DNA of 25,988 bases. It comes from Plakobranchus ocellatus (Eukaryota; Mollusca; Gastropoda; Plakobranchidae). The notes below the pieces were generated by a model that was given only the letters and a program-made list of their open reading frames with translations, had not been told where the DNA came from and did no database searches. Each line of letters starts with the position of its first letter. Position 1 is the stretch's first letter. The stretch lies in NCBI GenBank assembly GCA_019648995.1, contig BLXT01007728.1, positions 958,495-984,482 of the forward strand. Reading direction: 5' to 3'. A program made the translations under genes and the position numbers. Positions 1 to 11,709 of the stretch are shown in pieces.

Positions 1-35
1 CCCCCCCCCCCCCCAAAAAAAAAAAAAAAAAAAAA
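1..35. repeat. poly-C/poly-A terminus
   Basis: The window opens with 14 C followed by 21 A and then ordinary AT-rich sequence. The opposite end of the window also finishes in a C run (25981-25988). Homopolymers exactly at sequence ends are typical of contig-end artefacts, so I would not read biology into them. Confidence 0.9.
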
Positions 36-65
36 TACGGGTAATAAAAGAGCATGCTCCACATT

Positions 66-191
66 ATCATCATCAACATGACCCTCCTCTTCCTCCATGT
101 CTTCTTCGCCGCCATCATGATCATCATCATGATCATCATCATGATCATCATCATCATCATCATCATCACCATCATCATCCTCATCATCATT

Positions 192-259
<68 letters not shown>

Positions 260-284
260 CATCATCATCATCACAGTCAGCAGC
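66..284. repeat. ATC trinucleotide microsatellite
   Basis: A long imperfect ATC/TCA array, with early interruptions by ATG and CCTC and a nearly pure central block from about 190 to 255. An open frame through it on the plus strand (54-320) is mostly poly-isoleucine, which is simply the repeat translated and not a credible protein. Confidence 0.95.
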
Positions 285-1002
285 ATATCAAGACCATCAC
301 CATTTTCATTCCTATTATAATCGCCATTACCCTGAAAGTCTATTATTATCTGTGTTCTTATCATCTTAAAGTCAATTTTACAAGTTTTACTATCTTTAAA
401 AAAAAAACCCTTGTTGCGGATCTTTAGAAAATACTTATAAAGTTACTAGCATTGTTTATTTGTGTTTTCAGCTGCTCACAATTATTATGATCATGATGTA
501 GCGGCGTACCTTAAAATCCCAATTTTTGATTTGAATGTGCAAATAAGAACAAAAAATACAAAAGAAACCCTAAAAAACAAAACAAACAATAAATACAGTC
601 GAACCAAATAACATCAAATAATTACTAGAAACACAAAAAAGAACGAAATCTTTCAAACTGTCTAGTTTAAACAAATAAAAATTAATTTATTGTCATTTTA
701 TGTCTAAATATTGCCCTTCAGTTAAAAATAAAACAAACTATGAAAGACAAATCTAAAATAAAAGCAAAATAAACAAAGAAACATAAAAAATAGTGGTAGT
801 TCGTTTTTTATTTTTTTTAACATAAGCTAAAACTGATGGTAAAATTTGCTTGCGTTTCCCCCAAGTCGAAAATTGTCGATGGGCTGTCTGAGAAAGAAAA
901 CAAAAGCAGCAAACAAGAAAAACGTTAAAAGGAATCGAATTCTGTTATGGCCAACGTAAACTAAGAAAGGATGTTAATAATTGACCATAGCTTTCACATT
1001 CT
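285..1002. other. AT-rich DNA, no gene seen
   Basis: A-rich sequence with many short A and T runs. I found no long open frame, RNA gene or recognisable element on either strand. Confidence 0.6.
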
Positions 1003-1041
1003 TCCCCTTCCTCCCCCCCCCCCCCCCCCCCTTTTCCCCGC
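1003..1041. repeat. C-rich tract with a 20-C run
   Basis: A pyrimidine tract whose core is about 20 consecutive C (1012-1031), flanked by CCTTCCT and TTTTCCCC. The complementary strand is a G run that could adopt quadruplex-type structure. This is low-complexity DNA with no coding signal. Confidence 0.9.
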
Positions 1042-3096
1042 CTTTACCCGTCCCACCTTTGGCTACATTATGCCTTGTTCTCCTTTTAACGAACATGGAG
1101 AAATTTAAGAGAAAAACTGAGAAAACAAATTTTATTTGATGCATCACGAGCTTTTACGCAAAGTTTATGGCACGATACTTGAGCTAGATAACGATAGATT
1201 AAGATAAAAGAGAGGTAAATATCGAGTAAAAATAAAAAAAAAATTCATATTGAATAGATCTCTTTTTGCAACTTTCCAATTCTAAACAGAATTTCTTGAA
1301 TCTTGTGAAACAATTTTGCCCTTTTTTTTTTTTTATCATAAATGAATTTTGAACTGAGATTTGGTCCCAAAAGATATGATTTCTGATCATAAATAAAAGA
1401 AAAAAAATTAAAGTAGCAAAATTTACCTGATCAGTATTCTGAAAGTGAGCAAAAAATATTAGTAGCATACCTATCTATTTTTTAGAATAAATATTGCCTC
1501 TAGAATTCTTTTTTTCTTTTTAGACTACGAGATTTTTCAGACTTGATTTTCGCAGGCACTTGCTGTCGATAAAAAGCAGGATTTATTTTATGACAGATTC
1601 ACTGAAAAGAAAGATGTTAAGTGCGCACAGCCTTTAGGCCTTCCGCGCTTTTTAAACATCATTTTTGTCGAATGCTTTGACATTTCGGCTTAAAGCTCTT
1701 ACTGGTCACGCAACAGCAAGCCCGCTTCTTGGCCCACAGAATATCTAGACTTTATTGTTGTTGTTTTCAAGAGTGAACGCCATAAATAATATTTTCTCTA
1801 ACGTTGAATATTTTCTTCAAGATTGATCTTTCTAAAAGTTATTTGATTGAATTGGAAAAAAAAACAAAAGAGAGGTAAAATGAGACCTAGAGTGGTAACA
1901 CTTCCTTGGTCTATGTTTGCAAACGTGACGGAAGAGACAGTTTGATAAAACAACGGTGTTATTAAATTGTAAGGGTATTTTGACAATACTTCTTGATGGT
2001 TCTTTCTTATTGAAAAAAACCATTAAAACGATGAAAATTGTAGCAGATTTTAAACAAACCTTCTTGCTCGCACTAAGCAGTAAAATCATGGCAACGAGTC
2101 TACAACTAAAATCCTAGGATTGCGCAGCTTTGTATGTCTAACACGCGCAATAGATTGGTAAGATTAAAAAAAAACAAACCCAACTTAAATTGTTTTCCAG
2201 CTTCTCTTTCTTCCCCTCCCTACGCAGACAGGTTTTATTTCAATCCAATATTTTTTTTATGGGCATAAGACGTATGTCGTCTTATACATATTTCATTGAT
2301 AGAAATAATCAGTGCTCTAGGCATTGCAATGCATTTTAAGTCATTCATTACTCATATTCAATCAGTTTTTGCCCCACGCAATTTCTTTACTGCTTTTATA
2401 TTACATGGTATTATTATTGATTACATAACACAGGTTCTGTCGTAAACTCTCGCTGCTTGTGTCTTCCTTGTACTTAATTGCGTTTTCCCATTGTCATTTC
2501 CTTCGACATTTCCTTTAGCTTACATTCAAACGAAACCTCATGCCTCAAGTCACACTACGTGTCACTTTTTACATCCTACCTCGCACCCGTCTCTGTTTCT
2601 TAAGTAACTTACCATCGCTTTCCTACATACAACCCGAAGTCACCCGTGTCTGCACCAAGAGACATTCGCGTGATAGAAGCGAAGACGACAAGAAAACAGG
2701 GGATATTTGGGATAAATTAGGCCGGAAGGGACCGGGGAGCCCAGAGTCTTCCAAGCCTCTTCAGTGAAAATTTGAGGGCTTTTAAGCTGACGACCAGCGC
2801 GGCTCTAATTTAAACATAAAAAGAGGGGGAGAGGAAAACTTTCAAAACAAGACATGAACTAAGGACAGAATTTAAGTGGAGGTTGAAGGTAGGGGGAGTA
2901 ATAGATAGTTTGACGTGGTGATGTAAAAAGGATGGCGATGGGAAACAAAATCAATAGGCGACATCATCGACTCTCCTCATCTTTGGAAGATCTATCCCAC
3001 ATTTCTTGTGGAATTACGTCAAGGTAATGCAGTCTTGACAAAGATACATAATGCGATATATATTTCAAGGAAAACTGTTACGCATTCGTAGGGAAA

Positions 3097-3098
<2 letters not shown>
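1042..3098. other. No supported gene
   Basis: AT-rich DNA. The only open frame of note is 2540-2767 (+, 75 codons), which follows an ATG but has no recognisable domain, no convincing splice context and no related copy in the window. A slightly less AT-rich patch lies at 1620-1740. I see no RNA genes or mobile-element ends. Confidence 0.55.
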
Positions 3099-3143
<45 letters not shown>

Positions 3144-3180
3144 TTCTCTCTCTTCCCTTCCTCCTCCCCCTTTTCCCCCC
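3099..3180. repeat. TC microsatellite with CT-rich flank
   Basis: A pure TC run of about 21 units (3099-3140) is followed by an imperfect pyrimidine tract ending in CCCC runs. An open frame on the minus strand across it (3019-3324) contains an Arg-Glu run created by the repeat and is not credible. Confidence 0.95.
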
Positions 3181-4097
3181 ATCTTTTTCTATACACGCTC
3201 CAGTAAATTCATAAAGAGTGTCTTCATAAATATAAAACGGAAAGCCCAGCTCTGTGCACGAAGTTAATACTTTTACGAACAAAATCTCAATGTTCTCACA
3301 ATTTAAACAAAACCGATAAATCACATGTATTAATTTCTAGTTATCTGCCTTTTTTGAAGCGTAGTGGGGCAACGGGCTATGAAATTTCTTCAACCAATCA
3401 GAATTATAATATGGGAAAAATGACTGCCACAGTCTCATGCTTCGCAACAGACCCATTCTCTCCTTTAATATGTTCTGCTAATAGACACACACTCGAACGG
3501 AACTTCAGAGGTTTGATACGCTTGCCATCGATATATACATTTCCATGTATATATTTTTTGTTTGTTTATTTTTTTAATTTTTTGTGTTTTTATTTTTTTT
3601 TCTTTGCTTAAAGACTTTACCTTAATTTTTGTTAGTTCTCCACTGTCCCTAATCCCAACTTCATCCACCGTCTAGCATTCAATTTCTTACGTGTATAATT
3701 AGCGTGGGATAGGTCACAAAGCTGTACATAGTCACCATAGTTCGAGGCTGGGAATGTGGGATGTGCCTCCATCACGTCCCGTTAGAGCGGAGGGTATAGT
3801 ATTTGTTAAAAAGAATAACAAAATGTGCAAATATGAGAAATCCTAACAAACCTTAACTCTTAAAAAAAGTTACGAAATGCAGAGAAACTGTATTAACCCA
3901 CAATCTACATGTACACACTAATCAATTCTGGTTGATCAAAGAATAGAAAAGGCAGAGGGAGGAAAAAGATAGTGTAGCAATAACAGCCGTATAAAGGTTA
4001 GCTGAGAAGAGGTTTGAGTGGAGGATCGCGATAGCTGAAGTCTGCTCCAGACAGGGCACCCTAAAGAAGATTTATGTGTTTATGTACCTTTCCTGTT

Positions 4098-4098
<1 letters not shown>
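3181..4098. other. No supported gene; T-rich patch
   Basis: AT-rich sequence with a T-rich tract at roughly 3545-3605. Two overlapping short open frames on opposite strands (3354-3611 and 3465-3668) are dominated by Phe/Lys runs from that tract, so I do not call them. Confidence 0.55.
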
Positions 4099-4154
<56 letters not shown>

Positions 4155-4279
4155 TAGAAATAGCGGAAGAGAGACAGAGAGAGATAGAGAGCAAAGATTA
4201 ATTAACAGATTCAGAGAGAGAAAGAGAGAGAGAGAGAGCAAAGATTAATTAACAGATTCAGAGAAAGAGAGAGAGAGGG

Positions 4280-4310
<31 letters not shown>

Positions 4311-4358
4311 CAAAGATTAATTAATAGATTGAGAGAAAAAGAGAGAGAGGGAGAGAGA

Positions 4359-4422
<64 letters not shown>
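4099..4422. repeat. GA microsatellite with 27-bp islands
   Basis: A GA array (pure 4099-4150 and about 4371-4421) surrounds three copies of a non-GA island beginning GCAAAGATTAATTAA at 4191, 4238 and 4310. The first two copies are 47 bp apart and the third is 72 bp further on. Each island carries the palindrome TTAATTAA. The difference in spacing is GA filler, consistent with slippage in the GA part while the island is copied as a unit. The minus-strand Ser-Leu open frame over it is the repeat translated. Confidence 0.93.
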
Positions 4423-4423
<1 letters not shown>

Positions 4424-6746
4424 GTGCATGCATTTTAAGATTTATACATAAGTGAAAAGAAAAAAAAATATTGGAAATCGACAAATACGCCGAGCCATTG
4501 TTCTTAACTAGCTCGATCTTTCATAGTTAAGACAGGATCATCATTTTGTCATCTCTGCCCCACAGTATAATCTGACACATCCCTTCCCAGCACACTCAAT
4601 CTGGGCGCTGCGATTGCTGCTGTCAACTGGAGTGGTACCTTTCCTCGCTCATAATCTAATACTGGCCTGTAATGACAATCGTATCTGGGGCTTTCTTGAC
4701 CTGTAACAACAATGTCTTATAAGGCTTTCAGTGCGTACGTAGTATTGGAAGCTGACACTTGTTTTTGGGTATGAAGGAGACTCGGCCATCCAGCTAGATC
4801 GTAACCCAGACACTGGACACGGCTTATAGGGTCTCTGACTCTATAAGAGTCTTTATGCAGATCTGCTCACTGTTCTTTCTCTAGGTAAGACAAAGCACAG
4901 TAATACATTGTTAAATCTGGCTGTTGATGCCAACAACCGAAAGCCAATTCATGCAGGGATTATTAGTTTTTATCTTCATAGTTATTTGACATTTTATGTA
5001 AAGCGGCATACAAGATCAAGAGGTTTTCTTCTAAGCTGTACAATCCTTATCTACTGTGTGGTAGAAGAGCATCAACATTTTTATATAGCAGGTCCTACAT
5101 ACTACCAGTGCAACCAAAGCGAAGAAAACATAAAAGACACTTAACAGGAAAATGTGTGATATGAACTTAACAATTTTCTCTTAGACCCAGTGTTTATGAT
5201 TTTTCACCGTTTGACCATGGATATTTTTGGGCCTTAATAACTGTGCCGACAGCGTGAACGAACAACATCTATTTTATTTGTCTTCTGAAAAGTTATATAC
5301 ATCAACCACGTTTGAAAATTTGTAGAAATGCACTTTAGAAAATTAAAAGCTGTAGAAGTAGCACAAATTAGAGCCCTAGTTTTTTTTTTCAATAAAGAAT
5401 GTTCTTTCTTGATCACTAGAAACGACACCCAGCTACTGCGTGTGCCAATTTATTGAAATAAACCTCAAGGCTAATTTTCTATTGCTTTTTGCAAAGAATA
5501 TTTGGTTCTGTACATGGTAAACTTTGACTAGTTTCTCTCGGAAAAAAAAAAACAAAGCTTGAGAAATCTGCAAGCATGAATAGCAAAGTAAAAGAGTAAG
5601 AAGGGGAGTATTTTTTTTTTTTTACTGTATTTTCCATAATAATATCTCCTGAATATAATTATTTAAAGATGTATATGTGTGGTCAGGGCCATTATCAAAA
5701 TATTGAAAACAATTGTTCTCTTGATAAAATCAACAGCAGCAAATAAATTAAAAACAAACAAAACCAGCAACAAAACTCTGACTTTACCTTATTTTGTCTG
5801 CAAAGAAGCATGAACATATCAATTTTAAAAATATTCAATATTTCTTTTGTCTAAAAATTGCAAAAAAAAAGCTACTTCTGATTTATTAAAAACCATAAAA
5901 GATGACAGTATAGTTGTTAAAAATGATATGCTGTTGCATTTACCACTTACCTCAATGTTTAAACCAATCTATATTTCACTGGTAACTTGATGAACAAAAG
6001 TATAAAGTCATAACAGCAGCGGAGCAGTCACCTGAGTAGATTACTAAATATAATAACGACTATTCACTTGGTCTTTCAAGGCATTAGAAACATTTCACAA
6101 TAGACTTTATAAAAGCTCTGAATTTTCTAACTTTGATCTGCATATTTCTTTCTTTTTAAGTCACCATTAATTTCACTTCAATCTGAAGCTAGTTATTGCT
6201 ACAAATAACGCATTCAAAGAAACGATGACAAACTTGAAATGAAATATGAGTTCATTCGTTTCGTGGCTTAATAACATCATGTATTTGAATCAAAATAATA
6301 AATTAGGTCTAATTTCGAAAACATTTGATTCATTATCTTGGAAGCAATCTCACTTACTTTGTTGTCATGCTATTTTCATCTGTACCTCAAACAATCGAAC
6401 AGTATAATTATACTGTAGCTTGATACATGTGAAGCACTTCGAAAAGACTTAGAAGTCGTAGATCCATCTCAGTAATTCAACTTCAAAGAACTTCAGGCCT
6501 TTAATCTTCTTTGAACTTTTATTCTCTGTAAGAGTTGTCCAAACAATCACACAGAAAATCATCCAGCGCCTTGGAATGGAGAAGAAGGTGTTTAGAATGT
6601 TAGACAATGTGACCCTGATCTTAGAAGCGACATTTACAAAGGTTAATTTCAACTCAAACGAAGAGTGGGCATCCTCCACACGTTCTCACAATGCATAAAA
6701 AAACTGAATATTGCTGTTAAATGACAAAAGTAGAGAAACTAAAGCA

Positions 6747-6747
<1 letters not shown>
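4423..6747. other. No supported gene
   Basis: Mostly AT-rich DNA with a less AT-rich patch around 4540-4880 that I could not assign to any element. It contains a short hairpin (4823-4847) and an ATG-independent open frame (6462-6698), each described separately. No RNA gene is visible. Confidence 0.5.
4823..4847. other. Short inverted repeat / hairpin
   Basis: CTTATAG and CTATAAG form a perfect 7-bp stem. It continues after one G/T mismatch with GTC/GAC and closes on a TCT loop, so 25 bases fold almost completely. There is no T-run after it to suggest a terminator, and the arms are too short for a typical microRNA precursor. Function is unknown and chance is possible. Confidence 0.5.
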
Positions 6748-6783
<36 letters not shown>

Positions 6784-6848
6784 AAATATATATATATATA
6801 TATAAAATATATATATACATATGTATATGTATAAATATACATGCATAT
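6748..6848. repeat. AT microsatellite
   Basis: AT dinucleotide runs at about 6750-6780 and 6787-6804, then an imperfect ATAC/ATGT portion. Tyr-Ile open frames on both strands are repeat translations. Such tracts readily form cruciforms. Confidence 0.95.
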
Positions 6849-7136
6849 AATGTTACGTTGGAATATTTTACTAGAAACTTCATGGTACAAATTAATGTTT
6901 AATTTGATCATTACACCAGTTTATATTACTAAAAACTACGAATTTTTTTTAGGTTTCTTGATAATTCAGAAGGGCATAATTATAATATGGCAATATGGAA
7001 ATGAAGACAGCAAGAGAAAACCAACGTCTAACGTGGAAGGATGAGATCAAGAAATAAATCAAGAAGACACTTACGGAATATACCAGAGATGCTAACAGCA
7101 GTGACAATAGGCGGCCTCTCTCCTAAAAATGACACG
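6849..7136. other. AT-rich spacer
   Basis: Ordinary AT-rich sequence between the AT and GAT arrays. An open frame beginning at 7041 runs into the GAT array and is not supported on its own. Confidence 0.5.
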
Positions 7137-7167
7137 GATGATGATGGTGATGATGATGAGGATGATA

Positions 7168-7206
<39 letters not shown>

Positions 7207-7222
7207 TCGATGATGATGATGT
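7137..7222. repeat. GAT trinucleotide microsatellite
   Basis: A GAT array with a few GAG, AAT and GTC interruptions. It sits inside a 116-codon plus-strand open frame (7041-7391) and reads there as an Asp run. The flanking residues match nothing I recognise, and the frame is best explained by the stop-free repeat. It is the reverse complement class of the ATC array at the start of the window. Confidence 0.92.
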
Positions 7223-7458
7223 TAATTCGCTTGATACAACAATGAAGTCTGTTTTGCTTCATTTCCTCGGCTCAAGAAAACATGATTTTAACGAGATGAC
7301 TGGACTGACTATTGTTAATTCAATTAGAAAAAAAATAAATTTTCCTCTGATTTTCGAGAAACACATAAGGAACCAATTCTGTTTTGCATGATAACTCTTA
7401 TGTCGGAGAGTAAAGATAGAAATTAATTGATCACAACTCATCCACATGAAAAGACAGC

Positions 7459-7496
7459 AAAAAAAAAAAAAAACCCCAAAAAAAAAAAAAAAAAAA
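7459..7496. repeat. Poly-A / CCCC / poly-A tract
   Basis: Fifteen A, four C, then nineteen A. It could be a retroposon tail, but I see no element body or target-site duplication attached to it, so I call it only as low-complexity DNA. Confidence 0.85.
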
Positions 7497-8140
7497 GAAA
7501 ATTGAAATACATAGAATGCCTTTGTTACATGGAAATTACAATTTGTAAATAGTCAGCTGCAGATGAACACTTCGTTGCGATCAATATACAGCGCCTTAGA
7601 TAAATACTTTTTCTAATTCTCTCAATTTAATCAATGTGACTCGTGGTGTCTCGTGAGCTGTCTTCACAGTCACGATTCCTCAAAAGTTTCAAGGTTTTGT
7701 CAAAGAACCATAACCTAGAGCTAGTAAAATAGCTCCAGCTACTGTCCCAAAGCCTCAGGTGTGGAAAGCTAGCAAGATATTTGGAATGGCATTTTTTACT
7801 ACACGTTTGACAATCTGTACAAAGATTTAATGATATATTTGAAATGATTTTCAACTCAGTCCAATTTACTAAGGATTCAGAAAGAATAATGAAATCTTAC
7901 AAATGAAATAAATCAAGGTTGTAAAGTTCTTAGCGTTTGTAACTGCAAGTCATCAAAAAGCAGATAAATAGGGAGAAATTGAATAACCTCAATTTGGTAA
8001 AAGACAAAGGCTGTTTGAGACAGTTCGCATCTTCCATGAAAGGCCATGCCTTTGACCAGGAAAAATAGACTAAGAAATAGATCATAACTTAATCAGAAAA
8101 ATTGAACAGTTTTACAAAGGAAAAAGATGAAAAATCCGCG
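7497..8140. other. No supported gene
   Basis: AT-rich sequence. A 75-codon open frame on the minus strand (7627-7854) has several Cys residues near its start but no recognisable family motif, and I do not call it as a gene. Confidence 0.5.
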
Positions 8141-8921
8141 CAGAATGAGCAAGGTGATAAGAGTGAGTGGAATGAGAAAAGTGAGCAGATTGAGAATGGT
8201 GAGCAGAGTGAGCGAAGTGATCAATGAACAGAAAGAGCAAATTCAGAAGCGTTAGAGAGTAGACAGAATAAGCAAAAGGAGCAGAGTGAGCAGAGAGAAC
8301 AGAATGAGCAAAATGAACATAAGGAGCAGAATAAGCAAAGTGAGCAGATGAGAGGAGTGATCAGCCTAGCAAAGTGATCAGAGTGATCAGAGTGAGCAGA
8401 ATGACAAAAGTGCGGAGAGTGAGAGGAGCGAGTAGCAGAATGAGCAGAATGAGCAGAGTGAGCATAGTTAGCAGAGTGAATAGAATGAGGCAAAGAGATC
8501 AGAGTGAGCACAGTCAGGATAATTAACAAAATGAGCAACGTGGGCAGAGTGAGAGAATGGAGCGAAATGAGCAAAGTAAGCAGAATGAGCAAATTCAGTA
8601 GGGTGATCAGAGTGAATACAATGAGCAAAGAGAGCAGAGAGCACAGTCAGGATAAATAACAGAATGAGCAAAGTGAGCAGAATGAGCAAATTCAGTAGTG
8701 TGATCAGAGTGAATACAATGAGCAAAGAGAGCAGAGAGCACAGTCAGGATAAATAACAGAAAGAGCAAAGTGAGCAGAATGAGCAAATTCAGTAGGGTGA
8801 TCAGAGTGAATACAATGAGCAAAGAGAGCAGAGAGCACAGTCAGGATAAATAACAGAAAGAGCAAAGTGAGCAGAGTGAGAGGAGAGAGCCGAATGATAA
8901 GAGTTAGTAGAATGAACAAAA
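8141..8921. repeat. Hierarchical minisatellite, 9-bp and 97-bp periods
   Basis: The basic unit is close to GAGCAGAGT (9 bp), repeated with drift over nearly 0.8 kb. The right half is organised into a higher-order unit: the landmark CAGTCAGGAT occurs at 8511, 8644, 8741 and 8838, giving spacings of 133, 97 and 97 bp. The 36-bp difference is exactly four 9-bp units, which suggests loss or gain of whole small units within the larger one. Because 9 is divisible by 3, the array stays open on the minus strand and yields Ala-His-Ser or Leu-rich open frames (for example 8221-8628, 135 codons). The 97-bp period shifts frame, so those frames restart at each large unit, which argues against a real protein. 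Confidence 0.95.
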
Positions 8922-10331
8922 CAGCAAAAAAATATCCCTCATATCTGTTTTACATCTATTTTTCAATAAAAAATATTTATATTTATTGTTTGAAAATGAT
9001 TTAAAAAAAGATTATGAAAACAAATTAACGCAATAACAAAATGAAAAGAAAAAACAAAACAAAACAAAAACACTTGAAATAAAGACGAAGAGAAAAAAAT
9101 ATGAGGCAGCATTTACTTTAAAAAAAAAAAAAGCTATTTTCGATTTTTTGATGTAAAGAAACGCAAAAAGCAACAAAAGAACAGCGAATAGCAAATGATG
9201 AAAAGCAAATAAATTATTTAAACGAAGTATTTAGCCCATTTCAATATCAACAACAACAATAACAACAACAACGACAAAATGAAAACCAGTCCGACAGCAA
9301 ACAAACAAATGTAACCAAATATACATCCTACTTAAATCTATTACGGTAATGGATTTTCATGTCAACAGAGACAGTATTTAACTAAAACGGATTATGAAAT
9401 GTAATAATATATTGCCTTAGGGAGAATCTGGTAGTTTGCGTAAGCGAAAGAAACCCAAGAGAGATACAGTGAGAGAGTTCCCTACAGATACTCACAGAGA
9501 GAACCGAACCAAAACTTATAGCATCCTTGAGGAGTATTTGAATAAAATAAAAAAAAAAAAATCAACAATTTATCTTTAATAAAAACATTAAAAAACCACG
9601 TTGGACTAGTATTATGAAATTTATTTTTTCTTGCTTTTTGCGCGATTGTTTTGCAAAGGTATTATGAAAAAAAATCATCTAAAATATTATTCTTAAAAAC
9701 CTCATGAGTAAAACTAAAATATATTGTACTGTTTTATGGACAAAATATCCTCCAGCATACCTGATGTAAGAATAATCTTTTAAATGTATTATTGCTTTGT
9801 GACCTCCCTAATGTTTATATTTACTTCACGAATAGTCCAATTCTGTTCGTACGGATTCAGGTTGTTAATAAATAATATTCTCCCATTTTTTTTCACAAAT
9901 AAAAAAGAGAAGATGACATTAAAGATGAGGCAAAAAAATTCATCATAAAAGTTCCGTAAAATAGATAAGATGTCATCAACTAATTTGAGAAGTAAAAATT
10001 GAAATTAAGAAGACCAATAAGAATTATTAAACACAATTAAAGTAGAGCATCAAGTTTCTTATAGATTTCTTAAAGTGCAAAGTGTAGAATTTTAACATCC
10101 TTATCTAGGAGCGACACCAGCGAAGACTTTTCTGTATGAAGAAAAATATGCTATAGTAAAAGGCTGTAATTTTGAAAGGATGACAGAAAGCCCAATTACT
10201 TTTGCAGATCATTTTTTGTTCAAATAAATAATAGCACGGCTACTCTCACATTATTTTTTTTTCAAATTCATATATATGTAAAATCCTATCATGATAATAA
10301 TCATTTTATAAAAGTTGTATTATACGAGCCA
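8922..10331. other. No supported gene; A-rich, small CAA cluster
   Basis: A-rich on the plus strand with many short A runs, and a CAA-type trinucleotide cluster at about 9248-9276. No open frame of note apart from Phe-rich minus-strand translations of A runs, no RNA gene and no element ends. Confidence 0.6.
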
Positions 10332-10421
10332 AAGAGAGAGCAGATTAAAGATAGATATATGAAAGAGCAGATTCGATATAGAAAGAGAAAGAGATAGAAA
10401 GAATGATAAAGAGAGAGTGAA

Positions 10422-10497
<76 letters not shown>
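10332..10497. repeat. GA-rich tract and GA microsatellite
   Basis: Purine-rich sequence becoming a pure GA run at about 10457-10496. The plus-strand Arg-Glu open frame starting at 10443 is the repeat read through into flanking DNA. Confidence 0.93.
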
Positions 10498-10499
<2 letters not shown>

Positions 10500-10990
10500 T
10501 GCCGAGTGGTGCCTACTTGTAATATTTACCTCTACAGTGCATACGAATTCTCGAGACGACTCTCTCTATATATCGACCAAAGGATAAGTCCAAATCAATT
10601 TGGAAAACTAAGGGAGTCAGGTGGTTTTTGAAAACCACAATGGCACTGACATATAATTCCGCTGAGGCTACATCTCACCATTATAAACACTCAAGACAAT
10701 AAACCTTGGCTAGGTTAAGCTTTACCTTGAGTCGAGCTTCCGTTGCCAGTTAGTCCATAATTTTATTATAGATAATGTCCGCTTTAATTTCTGGAGAAAT
10801 TATGCCGCAGCTTTTCGAGAGCTCAAAACACACCATAAAGGTCTCAATTTGAAAACGGAATAAAGGGGAAGATTCATTTACATACCTCGCTTTTTTAAAT
10901 AACACTATAAAATTAGTAGAAATTACATTGGACTACCTTTGTGATATAGAGAGCACAGTAATAAATCCTTAGAATAAAGTTAATGTATGC
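10498..10990. other. No supported gene
   Basis: Slightly less AT-rich than its neighbours around 10500-10830, but no open frame, domain motif or element terminus could be identified on either strand. Confidence 0.5.
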
Positions 10991-11004
10991 CTATATGTAT
11001 ATAC

Positions 11005-11053
<49 letters not shown>

Positions 11054-11071
11054 AATCTATACACACACACG
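10991..11071. repeat. AT then AC microsatellite
   Basis: An imperfect ATGT/ATAC lead-in, a pure AT run at about 11010-11050, and a short ACAC run at 11060-11070. Confidence 0.93.
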
Positions 11072-11628
11072 CATTAAAATTGAATTGCACCTGTGCCAAT
11101 CGGAATGATTCATCACGAAAAATAATAACAATGTTTTTTTTGTTATACTTTTACTTTTTTTCATTATTGTTTTTGCCATGATAAAAAAAAGGGAAAGCAT
11201 GTTTTATTTGCATGTCTTGCAACAGGCTGAAGGATCATGAAACAGGCAGTCAAGTGCAGTAATGGGAAAAACAAATGGTAGTCCAAACTTGAGATTTTTT
11301 GGGGGGTGGGACTCGCATCTGCTGGATGTGTATTTAATTGAATAAGGTAAACACCCCAGAAATCATTGTCCTTCAATGGACTCTTAGAATGTTTTTAAAA
11401 TGAATAATCTAGCTTAAGAATATTGGATTATACGTCCAAAAATACGACCACTTCAATTTCTCGTTTTTTAAAGTAAAACATAAGTAAAATATTCAACAAT
11501 GAAATTAAAACTGGAAAAGACAGAAGACTCTTCCTAATTTTTAAAAAAAATGAAGACATGAGAAAAACACCCAAAAAACATTTTGATTCTAAAATCTCAT
11601 AGTTTAAAAAGTAAGTCTTTTAGACCTA

Positions 11629-11629
<1 letters not shown>
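11072..11629. other. No supported gene
   Basis: AT-rich DNA. A 70-codon minus-strand open frame (11164-11376) has no recognisable motif. A T6-G6 run occurs near 11294-11306. Confidence 0.5.

Positions 11630-11709
<80 letters not shown>
11630..11709. repeat. AAT trinucleotide microsatellite
   Basis: A pure AAT array of about 24 units ending in an A run. The poly-Ile open frame on the minus strand is the repeat. Confidence 0.97.

Noticed and set aside
7041..7391. 116-codon plus-strand frame with an Asp run
   Set aside because: The length comes from the GAT microsatellite. The flanks resemble no known protein and nothing supports a promoter or exon structure.
7459..7496. Poly-A run as a retroposon tail
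   Set aside because: No element body, promoter boxes or target-site duplication could be found next to it.
8221..8628. 135-codon minus-strand open frame with Leu-rich and Ala-His-Ser repeats
   Set aside because: It is a stop-free reading of the 9-bp minisatellite. The same first residues recur at 8725 and 8822 because of the 97-bp period, and no non-repeat domain is present.
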